Source of the DNA: Cycloclasticus sp.
GTDB lineage: Bacteria > Pseudomonadota > Gammaproteobacteria > Methylococcales > Cycloclasticaceae
Assembly (NCBI GenBank): GCA_019090295.1
Contig: JAHRWG010000016.1
Coordinates: 1 to 8,077 of the forward strand
Reading direction: 5' to 3'
DNA length: 8,077 nucleotides
The number at the start of each line of letters is the position of its first letter. Position 1 is the first letter of the stretch. Of the stretch, positions 1-7,003 are shown piece by piece. Under the pieces are notes generated by a model. That model searched no databases and was not told the origin of the DNA. It was given only the letters and a program-made list of their open reading frames with translations. The translations under genes and the position numbers were made by a program.

Positions 1-894
1 CAGCCGATAACGGTTGATGAGTTCCGCTTAGGGGTTGCTGAAACTTATGATGTGATCGTTGAACCTAGTTGCGAGCAAGCCTATAGCATTTTTGCGCAAT
101 CGATAGACCGAAGCGGCTTCTCGTGTGGGACGTTAACACCCCATAAATCAATGAAAGCCCTGCCGCCAGTCATGGATAAGAATGTTATCCTCAGCCATGC
201 TGATATGGGCATGAACATGGCTGGGATGAACCATAAAGGAATGGCTGGCATGGATAATATGAGTGGCATGGAGGGAAACTCAGGTATGCAGAGTATGAAG
301 CATCATGGGCACCATATGGCCAGTAAAGATATCGTGTCTAAATCGATGTTAGGTCAGGCAGGTTATGGCAGCCGCCGGCCAATAAAGCATCAAGCCAGCG
401 AGTTTGGAGCACAGGTTGATATGCACGTCAGTGAGCCACAGTATCGCTTAGATGACCCTGGTATCGGCTTGCGTGATAATGGCCGGCGTGTATTGACGTA
501 TTCGGATTTAAAAAACCTGAATAAAACACCAGATCCTAGGGAGCCGGAAAGAGAAGTTGATATTCACCTAACGGGAAATATGAGCCGTTATATGTGGTCG
601 ATGAATGGCATTAAGTTTGCTGATGCACAGCCCTTGAAATTTAAGTTTGGTGAGCGATTACGCATTAACCTTATCAATGACACAATGATGAATCACCCGA
701 TGCATTTACATGGGATGTGGAGTGACCTAGAGACAGGCGATCCGAATTATATTCCACGTAAACACACGGTCATTGTACAACCAGGGTCAAAAGCGAGTTA
801 CCTTGTAACCGCTGATGCAATGGGTGGTTGGGCTTATCACTGTCATTTATTTTTTCACATGCTAGGCATGTTTCGTAAGGTTGAGGTGAGTTAG
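1..894 (+). CDS. copA: Copper resistance multicopper oxidase, CopA/PcoA type (5'-truncated)
   Basis: This is the C-terminal 297 residues of a periplasmic multicopper oxidase; the frame is open from base 1, so the N-terminus (normally a Tat signal and first cupredoxin domains) lies outside the window. Family members oxidise Cu(I) and bind copper in the periplasm. Visible signatures are RLGVAETYDVIVEP near the start; a Met/His-rich linker (bases 205-318, 11 Met and 5 His in 38 residues) suited to binding copper; HPMHLHG at 694-714, which supplies type 1/type 3 ligands; and the terminal HCH-x3-H block at 838-858. The GTG at 52 lies inside a conserved segment and is not a start. Oddity: the presumed axial Met follows the last His by four residues, whereas the usual pattern as I recall it is five. 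The stop codon abuts the start of copB, so the two are co-translated. This CopA is unrelated to the ATPase of the same name downstream. Confidence 0.95.
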   Translation, partial: QPITVDEFRLGVAETYDVIVEPSCEQAYSIFAQSIDRSGFSCGTLTPHKSMKALPPVMDKNVILSHADMGMNMAGMNHKGMAGMDNMSGMEGNSGMQSMKHHGHHMASKDIVSKSMLGQAGYGSRRPIKHQASEFGAQVDMHVSEPQYRLDDPGIGLRDNGRRVLTYSDLKNLNKTPDPREPEREVDIHLTGNMSRYMWSMNGIKFADAQPLKFKFGERLRINLINDTMMNHPMHLHGMWSDLETGDPNYIPRKHTVIVQPGSKASYLVTADAMGGWAYHCHLFFHMLGMFRKVEVS

Positions 895-1599
895 ATGTTG
901 ACGATAAGGAAAGTGAGCGCGTTGATATTATTATTGACCTCAATGACAGTTTTAGCCGCTGGGGGTGATGATCCTTTACTAACAAAATTAATGATTGATC
1001 GCTTTGAAATTCAGCAAACACAGGGGGTAGACCCCGTTGTTTTAGAAGGGCAAGCCTGGGTGGGTAAAGACATCAATAAATTTTGGGTAACCGTTGATGT
1101 GGATGACCTTGGTGGGGAAACTGAGGCGCTAGAACTGCAGTTTCTTGCCAGTAAAGCGATAGACGTTTATTGGGACGCCACAGTGGGCTGGCGACATGAC
1201 CATGTGTCGGGTGCTAACCGAGACTGGTTGGCTTTTGGTGTGCAAGGGCTAGCGCCCTACTTTTTCGACGTGGCTGTGTTAGGGTTTGTCGGACAAGGTG
1301 GGCAAGCAGCCATAAGGATGGAGGCGGAATACGAAATTTTATTCACCCAAAAGCTAATAATGACTCCCTCGGTGGAGGTTAACGTGCACAGTAAGACTGA
1401 TATGTCTGCGGGTGTTGGGTCGGGTTTATCAGATATCGAGCTGGGGCTACGGCTTCGCTATGAAATAAAGCGTGAATTTGCACCGTATATTGGCGTCAAT
1501 TGGATCAGGAAATATGGAAACACAGCTGATTTAGCAACATTGGCGGGTGAAGATAAAGCGGATATGCAGTTTGTACTCGGCATTAAAGCATGGTTCTAA
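895..1599 (+). CDS. copB: Copper resistance outer-membrane protein CopB/PcoB
   Basis: This 234-residue protein belongs to the CopB/PcoB family, an outer-membrane beta-barrel partner of the multicopper oxidase. An N-terminal signal peptide (about residues 1-22, basic start, LILLLT core, ending LAA) directs export. The family core is recognisable in the segment around LASKAIDVYWDATVGWRHDH, followed by alternating beta-rich stretches (YFFDVAVLGFVG, RLRYEIKREFAPYIGVNW) and a C-terminal aromatic residue (KAWF), as expected of an outer-membrane barrel. The ATG follows the oxidase stop with no gap and is preceded by GAGGTGAG (883-890), so translation is coupled. Many homologues carry a long Met/His-rich segment before the barrel; here the mature protein goes almost directly into the barrel domain, making it a short version. 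The exact role of CopB (copper sequestration or passage across the outer membrane) is not settled for the family. Confidence 0.93.
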   Translation: MLTIRKVSALILLLTSMTVLAAGGDDPLLTKLMIDRFEIQQTQGVDPVVLEGQAWVGKDINKFWVTVDVDDLGGETEALELQFLASKAIDVYWDATVGWRHDHVSGANRDWLAFGVQGLAPYFFDVAVLGFVGQGGQAAIRMEAEYEILFTQKLIMTPSVEVNVHSKTDMSAGVGSGLSDIELGLRLRYEIKREFAPYIGVNWIRKYGNTADLATLAGEDKADMQFVLGIKAWF

Positions 1600-1666
1600 T
1601 CCAAGAATGAATGACCTTTTAATGCCAAAAAAAGCAGCCGATAATGATGTGTTGTCCACTTGATGA

Positions 1667-1697
1667 TTGATGTCATGTCAGTGTGCCAACTTATAAA
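1667..1697 (+). promoter_or_regulatory. Candidate promoter for the copper ATPase operon
   Basis: The 153-bp gap between copB and the ATPase gene holds a possible -35 TTGATG (1667-1672) and -10 TATAAA (1692-1697) separated by 19 bp. Spacers of 19-20 bp are typical of promoters controlled by MerR-family activators such as CueR, but I see no convincing CueR-like dyad between the boxes, and no regulator gene is in the window. A tandem TGTCATGTCA (1671-1680) overlaps the region. I see no clear rho-independent terminator after copB, so read-through from the upstream genes is also possible. Confidence 0.25.
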
Positions 1698-1752
1698 ATC
1701 GGCATTACCAGCAGATAAGTGAGAAAGACGTAGGGTAAAACAGGGGTGAAAT

Positions 1753-4032
1753 ATGATAGACGCAAACCATAATACAGATCATAAAGCGTTGTTACGACCG
1801 TTGGTACACGAGCTAATGATTGAAGGCGCAGGCTGTGCGAGCTGTGTCGGGAAAATAGAAACGGCTCTAAAAAAAATTGCTGGGGTTAACCTTGCCGAGA
1901 TGAATTTTGCCCAGCGGACAGTGACCGTTGAGGGGAATGTATCGGTAAACTTGCTGATTGAAGCCGTGGAGCGAGCGGGCTATCAAGCAAAAAGCACCCA
2001 GGGCTCGACCGACAATGAATTCTTTGATGAAAAAGAACTTGCAGATCAGGAACACTATAAACGTTTAGTGCAGAACATGTTGCTGGCTCTTGGCTTTGGT
2101 ATACCATTGATGGTTTACAGTATGACCGGCGGACAAATAACAGGCGAAAACCTATTCGAACGTGGTACTGGTGTGGTGATAGGCCTACTGTGTGCTGTTG
2201 TTATGTATGCGGCGGGTCGACACTTTTACATTGGTGCCTGGAAATCTTTAATCAATCACAATGCCAATATGGATACGTTGATTGCCTTAGGCACGGGGAC
2301 GGCTTGGCTGTATTCAATGGTGGTGGTGCTATTTCCAAACATAGTGCCGGATATGGCGAGGCACGTATACTTTGAAGCATCGGCGATGATTATTGGTTTG
2401 GTCAACTTGGGCTTAGCACTTGAGGTTAAGGCACGGGGGCGAACCAGTGAGGCAATAAAACGCTTGATTGGCTTGCAGCCTAAAACAGCACGGGTGATGC
2501 GGGACAATAAAAGCATGGATATTCCGATCGGTCAGGTAATAGTGGGTGACACTGTACGTGTTCGGCCTGGTGAAAAAATCCCCGTTGATGGTGTGGTGGC
2601 TGAGGGGCGTTCAACAGTAGATGAGTCCATGTTGACTGGGGAACCCATGCCCGTTGAAAAGGCTCATGGTGATAACGTGGTAGCCGGTTCAATTAATAAA
2701 AGCGGCACCATTGCTTTTAAAGCAACAGGCGTTGGTAAAGACACCGCGCTGGCGCACATTGTTAAAATGGTTAAGCATGCGCAAAACTCAAAACTGCCCA
2801 TTGGCCGTTTGGCCGACATGATATCGGCTTATTTTGTCCCAGCCGTGATGATCATTTCAGTGATCAGTGCCTTAGTTTGGTTGAATGTTGGCCCAGAGTC
2901 AGCGCAGGCTTTTGCTGTTGTTGCTGCAACAACGGTACTTATTATTGCCTGCCCATGTGCGCTGGGCTTGGCCACCCCTATGTCGGTAATGGTTGGTGTG
3001 GGTAAAGCGGCAGAAGTTGGTGCGTTAATCCGTAGTGGAGAAGCTTTACAAACGGCCTCTAAAATAACCGTTATGGTGTTAGATAAAACCGGAACAATTA
3101 CCTTAGGCCGGCCTAAAGTTACGAATATCCACTTAGTCAATGCAAACAATGAAGATAGCGTGCTGCAATTAGCGGCCAGTTTAGAGGCCGGTTCAGAACA
3201 CCCTTTGGCACTGTCTATTATTGAGTCGGCTGAGGAACGCGGCCTATTGAGTGATAAGCTGGAACACTTCAATGCAATTACTGGCCGTGGTGTTGAAGGC
3301 ACTGTTCGAGCACATAAATTGCTGTTGGGTAATGAACAGCTCATGGGTGATAAAAAAATAGCCATTGATGCGGCTGCCAAGCAAATGGCCCAGCAGATGG
3401 CATGTGATGCAAAAACGCCCATGTACTTTGCCATGGATGGCCAACTAGGTGCAGTAGTGGCAGTTGCTGATCCGATTAAAGATGATTCTATGGCGGCCAT
3501 TAAGCGGCTAAAGAGTACAGGGGTTCGTGTGTTGATGTTGACGGGTGACAACCAAGAAACCGCCAAAGCGATTGCAAGAAAAGTAGGGATTAGTGAGTTT
3601 TTTGCCGACGTGCTGCCCGAGGGTAAAGTGGCTAAAATAACCGAGCTTCAACAGCAATATAACATCGTTGGGATGACAGGGGATGGAATTAATGATGCGC
3701 CTGCACTGGCAATGGCCGATGTTGGTTTTGCCATTGGTACGGGTACCGATGTGGCCATAGAAAGTGCCGACATTACATTAATGCGTGGGTCGTTACATGG
3801 TTTGGCTGATGCCATAGCCGTTAGCAAAGCGACCCTGCGTAATATCAAGCAAAACTTAGCAGGGGCTTTTGTGTATAACATGGCAGGCGTCCCGATTGCA
3901 GCCGGTGTGCTTTACCCCATTATGGGGGTGATGTTAAACCCAGTTGTTGCTGGAGCGGCAATGGCGCTGTCTTCATTGACAGTGGTCACCAATGCCAATC
4001 GCTTACGTTTGTTTAAACCACAAGAGCATTAG
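1753..4032 (+). CDS. copA: Cu+-exporting P1B-type ATPase
   Basis: This 759-residue inner-membrane ATPase is predicted to pump cytoplasmic Cu+ to the periplasm. One N-terminal heavy-metal-associated domain carries GAGCASC (metal cysteines C28 and C31). Membrane helices follow, including about residues 108-127 and 139-160. The actuator TGE is at 295-297, the intramembrane copper-binding CPC at 400-402, and the phosphorylated aspartate D444 lies in DKTGT. The nucleotide-domain HP dipeptide is at 483-484 and GDGIND at 643-648. The later conserved YN (in VYNMAG) and M-x2-SS (in MALSS) are the helix signatures of Cu+ rather than Zn2+/Cd2+ pumps. Length and domain order are complete, with one rather than two metal-binding domains. 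The ATG is preceded by AGGGGTGA (1742-1749). A 25-codon ORF and a DUF411 gene follow and probably share its transcript. Confidence 0.97.
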   Translation: MIDANHNTDHKALLRPLVHELMIEGAGCASCVGKIETALKKIAGVNLAEMNFAQRTVTVEGNVSVNLLIEAVERAGYQAKSTQGSTDNEFFDEKELADQEHYKRLVQNMLLALGFGIPLMVYSMTGGQITGENLFERGTGVVIGLLCAVVMYAAGRHFYIGAWKSLINHNANMDTLIALGTGTAWLYSMVVVLFPNIVPDMARHVYFEASAMIIGLVNLGLALEVKARGRTSEAIKRLIGLQPKTARVMRDNKSMDIPIGQVIVGDTVRVRPGEKIPVDGVVAEGRSTVDESMLTGEPMPVEKAHGDNVVAGSINKSGTIAFKATGVGKDTALAHIVKMVKHAQNSKLPIGRLADMISAYFVPAVMIISVISALVWLNVGPESAQAFAVVAATTVLIIACPCALGLATPMSVMVGVGKAAEVGALIRSGEALQTASKITVMVLDKTGTITLGRPKVTNIHLVNANNEDSVLQLAASLEAGSEHPLALSIIESAEERGLLSDKLEHFNAITGRGVEGTVRAHKLLLGNEQLMGDKKIAIDAAAKQMAQQMACDAKTPMYFAMDGQLGAVVAVADPIKDDSMAAIKRLKSTGVRVLMLTGDNQETAKAIARKVGISEFFADVLPEGKVAKITELQQQYNIVGMTGDGINDAPALAMADVGFAIGTGTDVAIESADITLMRGSLHGLADAIAVSKATLRNIKQNLAGAFVYNMAGVPIAAGVLYPIMGVMLNPVVAGAAMALSSLTVVTNANRLRLFKPQEH

Positions 4033-4038
4033 AAGGAG
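4033..4038 (+). promoter_or_regulatory. Ribosome-binding site of the 25-codon ORF
   Basis: AAGGAG lies 7 bases before the ATG at 4046 and just after the ATPase stop codon. This good Shine-Dalgarno match at normal spacing is the main reason to treat the very short ORF that follows as translated. Confidence 0.7.
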
Positions 4039-4045
4039 TCTATAG

Positions 4046-4123
4046 ATGCTAGTCATTAACTTATTAGGGGTGTCGCTGATCGCTTTGATTGCTTGGTGGT
4101 TTTGGTGGTGCCAGCCCAAATAG
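4046..4123 (+). CDS. 25-residue single-span membrane microprotein (cupredoxin-anchor-like)
   Basis: A short ORF starts 13 bases after the ATPase stop. It has a strong ribosome-binding site and encodes 25 residues: a hydrophobic stretch starting MLVINLLGVSLIALIAWW, continuing with tryptophan-rich FWW and ending CQPK. It should form one membrane helix with a short, basic C-terminus. From memory of the family, this closely resembles the N-terminal anchor (LINLLG...IALI.WWFW followed by a KP/PK segment) of membrane-tethered cupredoxin-domain proteins encoded beside copper ATPases. Here a stop codon follows at the point where the copper-binding domain would begin, and I find no cupredoxin remnant before the next gene. 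It may be a truncated relic that kept its start, or a working small subunit that assists the pump, comparable in kind to CcoS-like small proteins. Translation and function are inferred. Confidence 0.65.
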   Translation: MLVINLLGVSLIALIAWWFWWCQPK

Positions 4124-4208
4124 TAATGCATGTTGCCCTATCTTTTGCAGGGTCTAGGCTAAAAGCATAGAGAGCAGGTGTTAGAGCAGCTTTTAAAACA
4201 AAATATTT

Positions 4209-4216
4209 AAGGAGGT
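4209..4216 (+). promoter_or_regulatory. Ribosome-binding site fixing the GTG start of the DUF411 gene
   Basis: AAGGAGGT is a near-perfect Shine-Dalgarno sequence ending 4 bases before the GTG at 4221. It supports that GTG as the start, which in turn gives a complete lipoprotein signal peptide. Confidence 0.75.
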
Positions 4217-4220
4217 AAGA

Positions 4221-4727
4221 GTGGGGTTCAATAGCATAAAAAGATATCTAATCGTGGTGGTATTACTAAGTATTGCAGCCTGCTCAGATAACAGCAATGT
4301 GCCGAATATAGCGGCCGACCTTGGGGTGCAGCCTATTAAATTAGATGTGTTCAAAAGCCCAACATGTGGTTGCTGTGCTAAATGGGTTGACCATATCAGC
4401 TTGCATGGATTTAACACGGCGGAGCACCTACCGAGTAATCTCCAACAATTTAAGCTGGATAAAGGCATTGCGCCCCGTTACCAGTCATGTCATACCGGTG
4501 TTTCAAAAGAAGGTTACGTTTTTGAAGGTCATATACCAGCAGAGGTTATGAAACGTTTCTTGCTGGAAAAACCAGCGGGTGCGATAGGTCTATCCGTGCC
4601 TGGGATGCCAGTTGGAAGCCCTGGGATGGAAATGGGCGAGAGGTATGATGACTACAATGTCTTGTTGTTGATGAAGGATGGCACGGCACAGGTGTACCAT
4701 AAAGTTCGTCACGCTAGCGAGAGCTAA
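4221..4727 (+). CDS. DUF411 family lipoprotein, copper-associated
   Basis: This 168-residue protein is a DUF411 domain behind a lipoprotein signal. The GTG start gives MGFNSIKRYL, a hydrophobic core and the lipobox SIAAC, so C21 should be lipidated and the mature protein membrane-anchored in the periplasm. The DUF411 domain spans roughly residues 38-163. It shows LDVFKSPTCGCCAKWVDH with a CxCC cysteine cluster, SCHTGVSKEGYVFEGHIPAE with a conserved Cys-His pair, and a Met-rich PGMPVGSPGMEMG loop. Such residues suit soft-metal binding, and DUF411 genes commonly accompany copper and other metal-resistance genes. The first segment has a thioredoxin-like appearance, but I would not assign a redox activity. 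It lies 97 bp after the microprotein ORF and closes the copper island. A precise biochemical role is not established for the family. Confidence 0.9.
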   Translation: MGFNSIKRYLIVVVLLSIAACSDNSNVPNIAADLGVQPIKLDVFKSPTCGCCAKWVDHISLHGFNTAEHLPSNLQQFKLDKGIAPRYQSCHTGVSKEGYVFEGHIPAEVMKRFLLEKPAGAIGLSVPGMPVGSPGMEMGERYDDYNVLLLMKDGTAQVYHKVRHASES

Positions 4728-4826
4728 ACGAGAGTATCACGGTTATCAGCTGCTAAGCCTTAAGGTTACTTTAATGTTCACCTGTTAATCTTTGGTCATT
4801 CTAAAAGGTTTAGGGACGGGCTTAAG
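4728..4826 (+). other. Intergenic boundary between copper island and second operon
   Basis: These 99 bp separate the two functional groups. I see no convincing rho-independent terminator; the only perfect palindrome is an 8-bp CCTTAAGG (4758-4765) with no loop. A poor promoter candidate is TTCACC (4777-4782) with TCTAAA (4800-4805) at 17-bp spacing. The second operon is expected to have its own promoter here, but the sequence does not show one clearly. Confidence 0.3.
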
Positions 4827-5531
4827 GTGCTAGAGAATAAAGTAATCGCTGACACGTCAGCTAGCAGGAGGAATTTAAGAAGGCGTACGTTTTTACCGCA
4901 CTCTATGATTCAGTTATCGGGTATTGAAGGCACTAACAGGCCGGCTGTGGAGTCTTTTGTGGCGAGTCAGTTTTTTAAGAACCACCAAGCCAACGTGTCA
5001 GATTTTTTACCCTATCTCATGTCTGCGGAGACTGAAAAAAAGATAACATCGGCTATTGGGTTTCGCATTGCGGCACGGCAACCTTTATTTTTAGAGCAGT
5101 ACTTGGCGCAGCCTGTAGAAAAACTTATTTCTCAGTTGCGAGATGAATCAGTGAGTCGCCAAAAAATTGCTGAAATTGGTAACCTAGCGTCAAGCGCACC
5201 GGGTTCTAGTCAAATGTTGTTTGTTTTAGTGATCAGTGTCTTGCACCGAGCCGGTATTGACTGGGCTATTTTTACGGCCACACGCCCAGTACAGCGCATG
5301 ATTGCGTCGTTGGGTATTAATTGCTTAGAAATTTGCAGGGCTGACGAAACTCAGCTAAAGCAGAGTAAAGACTCCTGGGGTGATTATTATACTCATCAGC
5401 CTAAAGTGATTGCAGGTCACCTTGAAACGGCCTATAACCGGCTCTGCGAACACTCAGTTGCTGGGTTTATGATTCAAAATTACCAAGAGACAATTGATGC
5501 CTGCGTGCTGCAGCTTAGCCGAGAACATTGA
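4827..5531 (+). CDS. Thermostable hemolysin (T_hemolysin) family protein, likely acyltransferase-like
   Basis: This 234-residue protein matches the family named after the Vibrio parahaemolyticus delta-thermostable hemolysin. Recognisable blocks are AIGFRIAARQPLFLEQYL (about 76-93), a downstream Q/E-rich helix, AEIGNLASSAPGSSQ (115-129), a hydrophobic helix leading into WAIFTATRPVQRMIASLGI (146-164), and DSWGDYYTHQPKVIAG (182-197). It has no signal peptide, membrane span or obvious toxin architecture. The pattern of an 'EIGNLA' strand, then a helix, then an 'FTAT...LG' segment recalls GNAT and LuxI-like acyltransferases. I infer an enzymatic role rather than pore formation. The start is uncertain: GTG at 4827 gives a basic 26-residue leader with a poor ribosome-binding site, and the in-frame ATG at 4905 starts right before the conserved region. 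The stop overlaps the ligase start (TGATG), so it belongs to the biosynthesis-like operon. Confidence 0.85.
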   Translation: MLENKVIADTSASRRNLRRRTFLPHSMIQLSGIEGTNRPAVESFVASQFFKNHQANVSDFLPYLMSAETEKKITSAIGFRIAARQPLFLEQYLAQPVEKLISQLRDESVSRQKIAEIGNLASSAPGSSQMLFVLVISVLHRAGIDWAIFTATRPVQRMIASLGINCLEICRADETQLKQSKDSWGDYYTHQPKVIAGHLETAYNRLCEHSVAGFMIQNYQETIDACVLQLSREH

Positions 5532-7003
5532 TGATATGGGAAGCTGTCCAGCAGCGTGCACTGACACAGCCCAATAGCCTTGCATTTATAGATGCTGATG
5601 GGGCATACAGTTATGCTGAGTTGGTAGAGAAAACACAGAGCGTAGCGCAGTCACTGTCGCAGTATGCAGGCCAAGTTATGGGCCTGTATGCTGGCAATTC
5701 AATCAGCTGGTTATTGGTTGATTTTGCATGCCAAATTAATGAAATTGTTCTGGTGCCCTTACCGGTTTTCTTTTCAAACCAGCAGTTAGTTCATGCCATT
5801 GAAACGGCCGGTGTCGATGTGCTTATTCATTCGGACAATGACCGCTTATGTGATTTGGTCGATTGCTTGAATGGATCGCCCTTAACGGCAGGCCTTATTA
5901 GCAGCTCCCTTGCAAAGCCAACGGACACTCAAAAACCTAAACAGACTGCGAAAATCACCTTTACCTCTGGTTCTACAGGGCAACCTAAGGGCGTTTGCTT
6001 ATCTAACCAGCAACAATTTAATGTGGCCGATGCTATTCAGCAGTCCCTTCATTTAACAGCGGGTAAGCATCTGTCTGTATTACCCTTTAGCACCTTGCTT
6101 GAAAACACGGCAGGGGCTTATGTCACCTTGTTAAATGGTGGGTGTGTTGTGGCATTACCCAGTGAGAAACTGGGTTTTAATGGCAGCAGCCAATTCGATA
6201 TAGCCGTGTTTTTTGAGGTATTAGCCGAGCAGCAGCCAGTGAGCCTTATTATCTTAGCGGAATTATTAATGGCCATCGTCCATAAGGTGGAAATGGGTTG
6301 GAAACTACCAACAAGCATTGAAATGATCGCGATTGGTGGCAGTAAGGTACCTAGTCGCTTGCTTGAGCAAGCAGATGCATTAGGCTTGCCCGTTTTTGAA
6401 GGGTATGGCTTATCCGAGTGTGGTTCGGTAGTGAGTTTAAACACACCTGGGCAGCGGCTGATAGGGTCTGTTGGTAAGCCACTAAAACATGTCGCGGTAC
6501 AAATTAATAATGACGAGGTTCTGGTCTCAGGAAACTCCTTTTTAGGTTATGTGAATGAATCGACATCTTGGGGCCAACGGTTGGTAGAAACAGGTGATTT
6601 AGGCTATGTCGATGAACACGGTTTTTTATACATTAATGGCCGTAAGAAGAACCTGCTGATTTCTAGCTTTGCTCGAAATATTAGCCCTGAATGGGTTGAA
6701 AGTAGCGTGCTAAGCGACCCCAATATTAATCAGTGTGTGATATTTGGTGACCAACGTCCCTATTGTATAGCACTTGTCTGGACTCAAAATAAGCAGTTTA
6801 AAAAGGCCGATATTGACGCAAGCTTATCGGTGGCTAATCAAATCTTGCCTGATTACGCAAAGGTCAAGGCTTGGATAAGGTTACCGGTACCTCTCAGTTA
6901 TGGCGCAGGGACATTAACCGCAAATGGTAAGCCGATGAGAATAAACATTGCTCAGCAATATGCTGAGCAGATAAATACATTATATATGGAGCATCAGGAA
7001 TGA
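5531..7003 (+). CDS. AMP-forming acyl ligase (ANL superfamily, fatty-acid CoA ligase-like)
   Basis: This 490-residue adenylating enzyme is expected to activate a carboxylic acid, probably a fatty acid, to an acyl-adenylate and then transfer it to CoA or another acceptor. The ATP-binding loop TSGSTGQPKG is at 145-154, GYGLSECG (adenine/substrate motif) at 291-298, the ribose-binding TGD at 354-356, and the hinge region INGRKKNLLISS around R371. The C-terminal catalytic lysine is probably K467 in LTANGKPMR. The core looks complete, slightly shorter than typical FadD-type ligases. The ATG at 5531 overlaps the preceding stop by one base (TGATG). A TTG three bases upstream is also in frame but is less likely than this coupled ATG. 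The stop overlaps the next gene by four bases. Substrate chain length and acceptor cannot be read from the sequence. Confidence 0.93.
   Translation: MIWEAVQQRALTQPNSLAFIDADGAYSYAELVEKTQSVAQSLSQYAGQVMGLYAGNSISWLLVDFACQINEIVLVPLPVFFSNQQLVHAIETAGVDVLIHSDNDRLCDLVDCLNGSPLTAGLISSSLAKPTDTQKPKQTAKITFTSGSTGQPKGVCLSNQQQFNVADAIQQSLHLTAGKHLSVLPFSTLLENTAGAYVTLLNGGCVVALPSEKLGFNGSSQFDIAVFFEVLAEQQPVSLIILAELLMAIVHKVEMGWKLPTSIEMIAIGGSKVPSRLLEQADALGLPVFEGYGLSECGSVVSLNTPGQRLIGSVGKPLKHVAVQINNDEVLVSGNSFLGYVNESTSWGQRLVETGDLGYVDEHGFLYINGRKKNLLISSFARNISPEWVESSVLSDPNINQCVIFGDQRPYCIALVWTQNKQFKKADIDASLSVANQILPDYAKVKAWIRLPVPLSYGAGTLTANGKPMRINIAQQYAEQINTLYMEHQE

Noticed and set aside
52..54. GTG as start of a complete oxidase gene
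   Set aside because: The reading frame is open to base 1, and the upstream residues continue the conserved RLGVAETYDVIVEP block, so the gene is 5'-truncated by the window.
1619..1706. Short distant inverted matches (TAATGCC/GGCATTA and GCCGAT/ATCGGC) in the copB-ATPase gap
   Set aside because: The arms are 6-7 bases, more than 50 bases apart, and overlap at the 3' side, so they cannot form a stable single structure.
1753..1851. GAGCASC instead of GMTCASC in the ATPase metal-binding domain, considered as unusual
   Set aside because: Both cysteines are kept, and the GAGC variant is, as I recall, common in gammaproteobacterial copper ATPases.
2829..3566. Long antisense ORF (245 codons) on the - strand
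   Set aside because: It lies wholly opposite the CPC, DKTGT and nucleotide-binding region of the ATPase. The conserved + strand frame explains it, and the predicted protein is low-complexity with no recognisable domain.
4130..4154. CCCT...AGGG hairpin after the microprotein ORF
   Set aside because: Four base pairs with a 9-base loop and no T tract are too weak to call a terminator.
4160..4195. Inverted repeat TAAAAGC...GCTTTTA before the DUF411 gene, considered as a terminator
   Set aside because: The stem is only 7 AT-rich pairs with a 22-base loop and no following T run. A direct repeat AGAGCAG inside the loop also looks like chance.
4866..4871. AGGAGG as a ribosome-binding site inside the T_hemolysin gene
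   Set aside because: No ATG, GTG or TTG in frame lies at a suitable distance. The bases encode two Arg codons; the nearest in-frame ATG, at 4905, is over 30 bases away.
5528..5530. TTG as start codon of the acyl ligase
   Set aside because: It adds one residue only, and the adjacent ATG at 5531 forms the usual TGATG stop-start overlap.
6118..6444. Antisense ORF opposite the acyl ligase
   Set aside because: It is a shadow of the conserved ANL core on the + strand, with no family resemblance of its own.
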